This document shows, one piece after another, positions 32,849 through 42,178 of a DNA stretch of 64,000 nt. The translations under genes and the position numbers were made by a program. Origin of the DNA: Turbatrix aceti (Eukaryota; Nematoda; Chromadorea; Rhabditida; Panagrolaimidae); the NCBI GenBank assembly GCA_963969345.1, contig OZ017767.1, positions 4,058,739 through 4,122,738 of the forward strand, written 5' to 3'. Every line of letters begins with the position of its first letter. Positions within the stretch are counted from its first letter, which is position 1. The notes below the pieces were generated by a model. That model made no database searches. It was not told where the DNA came from and saw only the letters and a list, made by a program, of their open reading frames with translations.

Positions 32849-34282
32849 ATGGTCAAATTTTACACAATTCCGGAGCCCGTCGATGCTTCTATTCTCGGCG
32901 ACACACTGACATTTCCTACCGCCAAGATTACGGTCCGCAATCGCTTTCTAAAGTCTGCGATGACAGATTGCCTTGCCACCTGGGACCCAAAGAATCCACG
33001 TGCAACTGGGCTGCCAACGACTACCCACGTAAATTTTTTCGAAAAGTGGGCGGCTGGTGGATACGGGGTGAGTGTGTTACGATTTTTCTATTTGATTACA
33101 AAAAAACTTATTTAGCTCATTCTGACTGGCGGAATCGCAATCGACGAAAATCATGCTGAAACATCTGGCAGCGTGATTGTCTCACAGACTGTCAACTCCA
33201 CCGAGCGTCGCAAGGCGTTGGGCAATGTCGCGCGCGCTGTCAAGGAGCACAAGGGGCTCATCATCGGACAACTCTCGCATGGCGGCAAAAAGACACCCGC
33301 CTACGTTAATCCTCACCCTTTTGTCGTGTCCAAGGATGCCGACGGGCAAATTGAACTTACTGCTGATCAAATCCAGCAGGAAATTGTCAGTAGGTTCGTC
33401 TACACAGCCCGCGTCCTCTACGAGTCAGGCTTTAACGGCATCGAGCTTTTGGCCGGGCATGGGTACCTCCTCTCCGACTTTCTCAGCCCACAAGTCAACA
33501 AACGGACCGACAACTACGGTGGATCAGCGGCCAACCGTGCCCGTGTTGTCATCGAGATTTACGACGCCATCCGGAAGGTTCTTCCTGCTCGTACCGGTTT
33601 CATCATCGGCATCAAGATCAGCTCCTTCGACTATCAGAATCCGGAAAGCAAAACCGAAGATGCCGCTGACATTGCCGCTATCTTTGACGTATGTGTATTT
33701 GAAATTGACCTTCCAAATAAGTTTTTATATATTTTTCAGAATATCGGTTTTGACTACATCAACCTGACAGGTGGATCCATGGAGAACGTCGACAACATCG
33801 AAAAACGCGAATCCACTCTCGTCCGCGAAGCCTTCTTCAACGAGTTCATCGCTGCCGCACGCTCCCGCATCGTCTACGCCGTGACATATATCACAGGCGG
33901 CTTCAAAACCGTCCCCGCGATGGTCGATGCCGTCAAGGAGCGCATCACGGACGGCATAGGTCTGGGGCGCCCCGCGACGCAGCTTTTCAACCTGCCTCGT
34001 CTCATTCTGAGCGGTCGCGTTCAGTCCGCTGCGGTCTGGCCTTTCGGAGACGACTTTTTGACCGGCATCCTCGCATGCGCGCTCCAATTGTCCCAGGCAG
34101 GTGCAAAGCCGCTTTCCGACAGCCGGGACATCAACGACGGCATCATGGATCTCACGGACGAAAAACTCGTCGAGCAGTACAGAGCCGCGCAGGCAGTCTT
34201 CCTCGAGAAAGCGGGCGAAGCCGCGAAGAAGGGTGTCGGCTACCCCGGCGTTGTCCCTTTTCACTACAAACAAAAGTCATAA
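32849..34282 (+). CDS. OYE-family FMN oxidoreductase, paralogue 2
   Basis: Three exons (32849-33067, 33116-33688, 33740-34282) give 444 residues. It has the Oxidored_FMN signature: VRNRFLKSAMTD, GQLSHGGKKTP, GHGYLLSDFLSPQVN, RTDNYGGS, NLTGGSMEN, YITGGF and the FMN-phosphate region GLGRPATQLF. It should reduce activated double bonds with NAD(P)H via FMN. In the substrate-binding His pair the first position (residue 185) is Leu and only the second His (188) remains; paralogue 3 has both. The first intron sits at exactly the same codon as in paralogue 1 (after residue 73), which shows common origin. Confidence 0.85.
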
Positions 34283-34583
34283 CCTGTTTTGTTTAATCGT
34301 ACATGTGTAAAAATTGTAAAACTAAGTAAAAATAAGTGCGTAGAGCAGCGCCTGTTTATCCAAACCAGAATGCGTTTCTGGAGTCAATACATTGTAAAAA
34401 TCCGAGCGGTTCAGGGCTGCGGGGAATCATGCAAATTTGATACGAAACATGCCTGACAACTGCGGATAAAGAATGATTACGCTGTCGTTCGAGACGTATC
34501 TGTTCTCTGCGGCGAGGCAAAGCACTCTTCACACCAGTGTTCTCTCCATCATCTCTTCGGTGTGAATCATTATCGATCGGGCG

Positions 34584-35059
34584 ATGGCAGGCTTCCTCAT
34601 CGATCTGCTCCTGGCAGTCTGCGGCATACTCATCTCCACACTTCCCTTTACGGCGATCTTCTACTCGAGTTGGGTGAATTGTTGCTTGTGCTGCTGTTGC
34701 AAAAGTAAGAAGAAGGTAAACACTTTCTGCATGGCATTGTTTGAAAAACGTGACTCATTGATACTTTTCAGGAGGCCCCTCCTAGCCGTACAGTAAAGCG
34801 TGCCACCACAGTCGTGAAGAGCACCAAGAGCGAAACAAGATCCGGTTCCAGAAAATCCAAGGGGAAAAAGGTTTGTAAGGTCTTTTGAAATCCATCTGAC
34901 AGCGTGTTACAGATCGTTCCGAAAACCAATCTTCCTGAAAACCAAGATGAAATCGAGGCGGTTCGCAAGATCGAAGACGGCAAGGTCCGCGCCGCCAAGG
35001 ATTTCGAGACTGTTGAAGACGCCGTCTCCGACTGGGGTGCTGTCAAACCTATGGATTGA
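34584..35059 (+). CDS. Small membrane protein with Cys cluster and basic tail
   Basis: Three exons (34584-34715, 34772-34870, 34913-35059), all phase 0, give 125 residues. A single hydrophobic segment (about residues 3-30) is followed by NCCLCCCCKSKKK, then a Lys/Arg/Ser-rich segment and an acidic C-terminal part ending VSDWGAVKPMD. The topology suggests a signal-anchored membrane protein whose juxtamembrane cysteines may be lipid-modified (inference). The family is not recognised. It lies between two OYE genes on the same strand, about 300 bp from the upstream one. Confidence 0.6.
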
Positions 35060-35610
35060 TTTGGATTTGAGAAATTTTGACTACTGAGTTGTATAAACGA
35101 CATCCGACTGATTTCTTTGTTTTTTTGTCAAACCCGGTGGCCTTGGGTTTTACTGTTCTTTAGACCACTCCTCCGGGTGCTCTGTAGTGTGTCATAATGT
35201 AGTATGATCCGTGCACCGTGCACGGCCAACAACTTATATTTTTTTATCTTCAGAACACAGTTCGCAAATGATAATAGTTTTTTATGGTACCCCCAAAAAA
35301 CTTCTTTTTTTCACGTGAACTTCCGAGCTTAATTTGCCTCAAGCCGTGCGAGAAAAAAACTAACTCTTAATCTTCACAGAACCTTTTTTCAACGTAAGCA
35401 GCGACCAATTAAGTTAAGTAGATGCACCTGCATAGAAGAACGCAACAGGCCTGCACGGACGACGTGATGACATTTGCGCTGTTCTTTGCATGGTGTAGTT
35501 TATGCGACCGCAACCGAGAGGGGGTATAAATCGGGTGATAAGACAAGTCGCTCGGCCATTGCACAGTCAATCAGTCCTTGGGTTGCATCAAATCAAAACC
35601 TTTTGTCAAA
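35060..35610. other. Intergenic region with promoter of OYE paralogue 3
   Basis: No gene is seen. A TATAAA box at 35525-35530 lies 80 nt before the ATG at 35611. Confidence 0.5.
35525..35530 (+). promoter_or_regulatory. TATA box of OYE paralogue 3
   Basis: GGGGGTATAAATCGG is a good TATA context about 80 nt before the start codon. Confidence 0.5.
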
Positions 35611-37028
35611 ATGGTGAAACGCTACAACGTCCCCACTCCCGTGGATGCCTCGATCCTTGGCACCCCGCTCGTCCTGCCGACGTCAAAAAAGACGGTGCCC
35701 AACCGCTTTCTCAAATCAGCTCTCAGCGAGTACATTGCGCCATGGACTCCCGAGAATCCCGCGACCAACGGCCTTCCCAACCAGTACCACGTCAACATGT
35801 ACGAGAAGTGGTCCGCCGGCGGCTACGGCATCAACATCACCGGCAACGTCATGCTCGACGAAAACCACCTCGAGAGTCCCGGCAACACCATCCTCACGCC
35901 TTCTACCGACTCAACTGAACGCCGCGCGATTTTCAAAAAGATCGCGGAAGCAGGCAAAAAACATGGTGGCCTGATTATCGCCCAGGTGGGAAACGCCGGC
36001 CGTCAGACGCCAGCGATCGTCAATCCCCACCCGTTTTCGGCGTCTGTCACACAGCTGGCTCCCGGTTCTCTCGGTCGTTCGTTCGGAAAAGCCGTCGAGT
36101 TGACCACGGAGCAGGTGCAGACCTTCATCATTGACCGATTCGTTTTTGCCGCCAAGGTGCTCTACGAAGCCGGCTTCGACGGCATCCAGATCCACGGCGC
36201 GCATGGCTACCTCATCGCGCAATTTCTCTCTCCGACGACCAACAACCGCACCGATCGCTACGGCGGCCCGGCTGAAAACCGAGCGAGGATTGTCACAGAC
36301 ATTTACGCCGCCATCCGCAAGGTGGTCCCCGCCGAAACTGGATTTGCCATCGGCATCAAGCTTAACTCTGTTGAATTCCAAGCAAAGGGCCTCCAGACGA
36401 ATGACGCTGCCATCATCGCAGGCGTTCTGGATGAGGCAGGACTCGACTTCATTGAACTCTCGGGTGGCACGTATGAGAGTCTGGCGTTCGGTCACAAGCG
36501 AGAATCCACTAAAGCCCGGGAAGCCTACTTTTTCGAATTCGCGAAGCAAATTCGCCCCCAGGTGAAGAAAGCCGCACTCTACGTCACCGGCGGTTTCCGT
36601 ACGGCGCCCGCCATGGTTGCTGCCGTCAAGGAAGGCGTCACGGACGGCATCGGACTGGGGCGACCTGCGACCCAGGAATTCGGTAAGCACGAGTTTTGAA
36701 CATTTTTTTCATGACAAAGAGTTCACCAATTTCAGACGTTCCGAAAAAATTCATCAACGGTGAAATCCAGTCCACAGCCACCTGGCCGTTCGGCGACGAC
36801 TTCACGACCGCCCTATTCGCCTGCTCGCTGCAGATGCGTCAAGCAGGTCAGAAATCGGTCGCCAAGAGCGATGACATCAACGAAGGCATCTCCGACTTAA
36901 CAGACGAACGCGTCACGGCTGCCTACCTTGCTGCCCAAACTAGCTTCCTAGAAACCATCGCTGAATCAGCCAAGAAGGGCAAACTCATCACCGGCGTCGT
37001 GCCATTCGAGCTCTCTGCGGGCGCGTAA
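35611..37028 (+). CDS. OYE-family FMN oxidoreductase, paralogue 3
   Basis: Two exons (35611-36682, 36736-37028) give 454 residues. The Oxidored_FMN signature is complete: VPNRFLKSALSEY, IAQVGNAGRQTP, the substrate-binding pair H195/H198 in IHGAHGYLIAQFLSP, NNRTDRYGG, ELSGGTYES, YVTGGF and GLGRPATQEF. It is expected to use FMN and NAD(P)H to reduce alpha,beta-unsaturated carbonyls or related xenobiotics in the cytosol. It lacks the two introns shared at the N-terminal and central positions by paralogues 1 and 2 but has a late intron at a position like one in paralogue 1. It is the only one of the three with both canonical histidines. Confidence 0.88.
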
Positions 37029-37529
37029 CCGAGATTTTTGGTGTTCAAAAGCCAACCTTTGTATACGAAATTGAATTACCGTCGCATCATTTGTCTCATT
37101 AGTGTCAGTAATGAATAAATAAACAACGTCAACCTGTTTTAGCTGACCCTTCATAGGTATTCGCGTGTCGTGTTGTGTTTTGCTGGTAGTGTCAAAAAAG
37201 GTGCCGTGTCAAGAACGCAAACCAAGACAAACCCCTTTTGTAAAGGCCACAATGCCTCCGGCGTGGTTGAGTGTAAACAAGTCGTGTTTGTAGCCAGTGA
37301 ACCCGGCGATTAAAGAATCCGCGGCGTGGCGCGGGGGGACTTGGTTGCATAAAAAACTGCTCATTAGGCGGCAGTATATTTTAGACTCATTGAGATGTCC
37401 AAAGTGCTAGGGGAGGTTCCACAGCGAGCAGCCGGCTCCCGAGGCGCTTCTTCTTCTGTCAATTAACACACTTCACGCCCCGGGTGCCAGTGGCGTTCAA
37501 CCGACCAGTTCTACTGTCCTAGAAGCGAT
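37029..37529. other. Intergenic region, no gene recognised
   Basis: It includes an AATAAATAAA polyadenylation-type signal near 37114 for the OYE gene. Nothing else is identified. Confidence 0.5.
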
Positions 37530-38665
37530 ATGCCTCCGGCAAGTTTCTGGCTCGACTTCGCGATCCATCTGGCGTACATCCTGCCGTCATACTGCAACTA
37601 CGCGTTCCAAATCTACGTCATTTGGTTCTCGAAGAGCAAAAAAAGGTTCCGAACGCCGTTCTACCTCATCTACGCGCTGAGTGCGGTGAACGACATCGTG
37701 CTTCACTCGCTCTACACTCTCGACTACCGTTTTGTCATGGATTCTGATTTCGCGGACATCGCCCGGAGCCTGGTCGGTCCGTTTCACGCTTATACGCTCT
37801 ATGTCTTCGTCATGATGCACACCGGCATGTGCCACCCTCTGCTCGTCGTGCTCATGTCCGCAAACCGATTCATGGTTCTCGCGCTCGACGACAGCGAGAG
37901 AAGTCAGTTCTGGCGGCGATGGACCAAATGGCTGTGCGCGGCGTGCTTCCTCCTGCCTCTCGGCTTTACGGGCTCCATGGCCTTTTCGTACTCCGAACTC
38001 GAGATGCTCAACGGCGTCAACGAAGCCCATGGCTACCTGATACGTGAAACAGCGCCGCCGACGCCCTGGTTCAACCGGGGTCTGCAGATGGCGATCATGC
38101 AATCCTCCAGCGTGGTCGTGTGCTTCATCCTCAACTCGGGTGTCTGTTTCAAGCTCTGGAAGCAGCAAAAAAGTCTCAGCACGGTGGCTTCCAACTTTCG
38201 GGCCGAAGTCATGCTTTTTGTGTACTCCTGCATCTGTTTCATCCTTGAATCCGTCGTGCTGGTCTTTCAGGTAATTTTTGAAACCGTCGTGGCACTGTTT
38301 TGTCTGCCCGAACAATTTGGCGTGGGAAAAAAGAGTTTTTCTACCATCCCTGTTTTTTTCAGCTACACCACGCAGGAGTTCTCACGCTATGCGACCGGAG
38401 CATCGATTCGGCTGTGCGAATCCTCAAAATCCAAAACTATGTAATCGACGCGCAATTTCTTTTTCCAGGCTGGTTCCTCTTCATCATCAGCTCCAAGATG
38501 CGGGGCGAAATGGTAAGTGCCCCATTCATACCTGGTTACGGTAGCATCTTTCAGCTCAACCTCAAAACAGCCGCCTCGTCATCCGTTGTTAAAACAATCG
38601 CGGTTGGCTCGCGTGCGTCGAAAGAGTCTCCGTTGGCGACAGCCAATAACTGCGCCCGTCGCTAA
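37530..38665 (+). CDS. Nematode-type serpentine (7TM) receptor
   Basis: Three exons (37530-38270, 38363-38512, 38555-38665) give 333 residues, the usual length of nematode chemoreceptors. Seven hydrophobic segments can be followed: the first near residues 10-33, TM3 with HPLLVVLMSANRFMVLAL (NRF in place of the DRY motif), TM5 MQSSSVVVCFILNSGVCF, TM6 LFVYSCICFILESVVLVFQ, and TM7 DAQFLFPGWFLFIISSKMR. The NRF motif and short termini resemble the Srg-superfamily classes, but I cannot assign the class. A role as a sensory-neuron receptor is inferred from the family. Confidence 0.65.
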
Positions 38666-39007
38666 TTAATCTAATTGCAAATGGCGAACAAAAATGATGC
38701 TCTCTGATATGAATGATAAAAACCCTTTGAAATATCACAAGGCTGATTAACATTTTGGAGGCGTCACGGAAATCCCTAAAGGCGAGACGAGACGTCGAGT
38801 GCATGCCATTCACGTCGAAGTATAAAAAATTCTCATTTTGTCCTGTCTACGTAAAATTTGTTAAAAAAACAGCTGTCAAAAAAAACTAAATGCTCAAAAT
38901 ATATTTTTTGCATCCAATTTTTTTAAAATACTGTAAGTTCATTTTTGTGGGGTATAAAACAAAAACAAAAACTCAACAACAAACTGAAATGAATACGAAA
39001 CCAACGA
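38666..39007. other. Convergent 3' flanks, no gene recognised
   Basis: About 340 bp between the stop codons of the receptor and SDA1, AT-rich, with no further feature seen. Confidence 0.5.
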
Positions 39008-41635
39008 TTACTGTGGCTTTTTGCCGGATTGGCGGAGGAGGTACTTCCGAAGCGATACCTGGCGGTCGCGGAAACTGCGTTGACGATTGCGGCCACGGAT
39101 CTTCTGCCGGACCATGCGGAAGTCCTTGTGCTTGGCCAGTTCGCGGTTGGTGCGGCCGACGTGTTCGCCCTTCTTCTTGCGCTTGCCGTAGTCCTCGCGG
39201 CCTTCGCGACCCTCACGGATGGTCTCGAGTCTCTCCTCCTTGTTCTGGCGACGAATCTTGGTATGGAAGTGGAGGATGTCGTTGAGTCGAGCGAGTCCGT
39301 CGCCGCCAGCCTCGCGTCTGAGTCTCTTTTCTTCGAGCTCATCGTCCAGCTTTTCCTCGTCGTTGGTGCGCTTCCGGTTGTCAGATTTCTTCTCGACGGC
39401 ACCCACCTGCTTCTTCAGGTTGTGCATGCGGATCTTCTTGAAGTCAGCGTCCGTCAGGATTCTTCCGGAGCTCACTTTAAGGGCCTTGTCGGCATCGGCA
39501 GTCTTCTGCGCCTGTCGCTGTTCTCGGCGCACCGCCTTTTTCTGGAGTCGGTCCAGTTTCTTCTGCGTCGATGGACCGACGGCGTTTTTCTTCGGCGCAG
39601 GTTCGAGATCTTCTGTTTCTTTCGATTCCGTCTCGTCTTCATCCTCGACCTGGACGCCCCCCTCGTCGTCGGATTCAGTGACCTCTTCTTCTTCCTCTTC
39701 ATCGTCGCCATTGTCGGTGACCCAGCCTTCCTCATCGTCATCTGCGTCTTCGAATCCACCGTCATCCTCGTCATCGCTGTCGGCTTCTTCGACGTCGCTG
39801 TCATCGGCTTCAGGCTTCGAAGAAGCATCTTTGTGGCCTAAAACCCCCAAATTGACGTCTACATCCTCAAGCAAATAAAAAACTCACCAGATTTATCGAC
39901 ATCGATCCATCCGTCTTCACTGTCAGTGTCAGAATCACTCGTGTCATCTTCCTCCACGACAGCGTTCGGATCAACGTCTTCTGGGAGAACTTCGGCGCCG
40001 GGAATGAAAGAGACGACCTTGTTCGCCGCGAATTCAACGGGTCCGGTGATTTCGTCGAGGATCTCGTCCTCCTGCCTGCCACGGTCCTTCCTCGAGAGCA
40101 TTTTCGGATTGACAGCGCGGAAGAGGGTGATGAGACCCCTCGCCGCCATCGAGACGTTCTTGTTCTTGTACGTCTTGTACTCGGTAAGATCGCGCAGCAG
40201 CTCTTCGGTGGCAGCGAAGGGGCAGTTGGCAAAGATCTCGCGGATAGCGTTAATGCCGACGGTCATGGCCTCAGGCGTGTTGCGGTCTGTCACAAAGTTG
40301 TTCGCAATCACCTTGACGACAGCCTCGACGACGTCGGGTGGGACGAGCTCGTGGCAGGCCTGGGCGACGTAGAGCAGGATGCGGGTCACTTCGCGCTGCT
40401 TCGGCTGGAGGTAGCGATGCATATGCGAGTAGAATCCAAGCGTCTGGAGCTTGTGGACGCCGATGATGCGCGCGCAGAGGGCCATGATCTGGAGGCGGAT
40501 GACGAATTTCTCGTTCTTCTTCGACTCGAGCAGGCCAAAGACGCGGTCGATGTAGGCTTGCGCGTCGAAGAGCAGCTGAATGGCCTCGAGGTTGCAGTAC
40601 TTGGATCTACAAAACACAAATTTTTATCCCAGTTGATTCCAGGTAAATGAACTCACCTGGACTCCTTCTTGGCCTTCTCGGTCCTGTTGAGCACCTTCTT
40701 CGTCTTCTCGAGGTTTTTGACGCGCTTTTTGGTTTTCTTGACGAACTTGAACGCCAGCATGACCTCCTTGATTGTCTTGTCGTTGTCCTTCTTGCCAGCC
40801 TTTTCGTCGTCAGAATCCGTGTCGGACTCGCCTTCTTCCTCCTTCAGCGAACCAAGAAAGAATCGAATCGCAGTCGTCTGGATACGGGCCGATTTGTGAA
40901 ACACGCATTCGGCGATCGCGTTGACGAATTTGGCATGACGCCAGAAGTTGCGACGAAAAGCATCGATGAGAACGAGTTGAGCAGTTCGAGCAACGACGGA
41001 CCGCGTGTCCTGGAGTTTGGCGATGAGGAAGTTCTGCAGCCGACCTTCAGCCTTGCGGTCCTGTCCGTGCTTGCTGATCTGCTTGATAAACGACACCAGA
41101 GAGCCCAGAACAAACTTTCTGAAAGAACTAAGGGTCAGGGAGAGAAAATAAGTACAAGAGCCCTACCTCAGATGCTTGTCCTCGCACTTGACGAGCTCTA
41201 TGAAGAGTTCAAAAACCTTGAGGTTGTCAAGCACACGACGATTCCGAAGGTGAACGAGAGCCTTGCAGAAGCCCATGCGCAGGTCCTGGTGGAGAGCAGT
41301 GCCGCAGTTGCTAAGAATAGAAATCAGCGTGTCGCCGAGTTTCAGGGAGTGTTCTAAATTACATTATTTTATGAAAAATGCTCACTCGAAAAATTAAAAA
41401 AAAATTAAAACCAACCCGGATACTTGGGCGCAAGGGTCGACAGGAAGCTGACGAGTTCCAGGTAGTGATCGACATCCTTCTTCGTAAACGTAGTCTCAAA
41501 GTTGAAGAGATTCGATCGCTGGTAGAATTCAAAGAGCTTCTCTTCAAAATCAGTCCGGTACGACTCAGGATCACGATTTATCATCTCCTGGAGGAGCGTG
41601 ATGTTGCTGTCGAGTGCTGTGAATCGGCCCGACAT
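39008..41635 (-). CDS. SDA1: SDA1 homologue (60S ribosome biogenesis)
   Basis: Five exons (41416-41635, 41167-41353, 40657-41120, 39888-40606, 39008-39837). The protein (about 805 residues, allowing for the defect below) follows SDA1/SDAD1: N-terminal MSGRF...INRDPESY, LRMGFCKALVHLRN, FFLGSLKEEEG, then the very conserved block QPKQREVTRILLYVAQACHE...ANNFVTDRN...MTVGINAIREI, an acidic central region, and RILTDADFKKIRM with a basic C-terminus. SDA1 is a nucleolar factor for 60S subunit maturation and export. Between exons 2 and 3 the frame fails by two nucleotides: exon 3 contains (AG)4 at about 41098-41105 on the plus strand, and removing one AG restores a family-like sequence. Total coding length is 2420 nt, two more than a multiple of three. 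Confidence 0.9.
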
Positions 41636-42178
41636 GTTGTAAAAATGTGCGGCGGCCAATTCTATTGTTACCCTGACAAAAAAGAAACATGAAGCACAAA
41701 AATGGCAATTCACAAGTTCCAAAACGAGAAAAAAAATCTAAGTATTCCACTGTCAAAAATTCAACAGATAAAAGTATATTTTCTTTTTTTCTCACATCAT
41801 TACCATTTTATTACATTGTTTCGTAAATGTGATAAAACACAGACAACTAGTTCACAGGTGTCGTCTGATATTAGTTATACAATAATTAATCAATGATCAG
41901 CGATAAGTCGGTAGAATCGGTAGTCAGAGGCGTCCAATGAAGCTGAAGAGTAAAAATAGAACTCAGAATAGATAACAAGGCGCTCGCGTGTACGACCGTA
42001 AACTTTGGAGCGCAGCAGGGTTCGTGAAGGGCTGGGCATCTTTGGATTTTGTAAATCATACGTGGGAGTGGAGGGGGCAGATTACAGATCACTCAAAAAA
42101 CGGGCAACGCGTATGTAAAATCGCTGAGTGCAGAAAGGACGGAAAATGGTCCCGGAAAGAGCCACACAGCAAAGCTCT
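41636..42178. other. Spacer between SDA1 start and dynein chain stop
   Basis: About 540 bp, no gene recognised. Both flanking genes are on the minus strand, so this holds the SDA1 promoter and the 3' end of the dynein gene. Confidence 0.5.

Noticed and set aside
32656..33159. 167-residue frame overlapping the start of OYE paralogue 2
   Set aside because: It runs through the TATA box, the 5' leader, exon 1 in another frame and the first intron of a well-supported gene.
35911..36690. 259-residue minus-strand frame
   Set aside because: It is an antisense shadow of the GC-rich long exon of OYE paralogue 3.
39029..39841. 270-residue hydrophobic frame on the plus strand
   Set aside because: It is antisense to the acidic and basic C-terminal part of SDA1. 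Its Leu/Val richness reflects complements of Glu/Asp/Lys codons.
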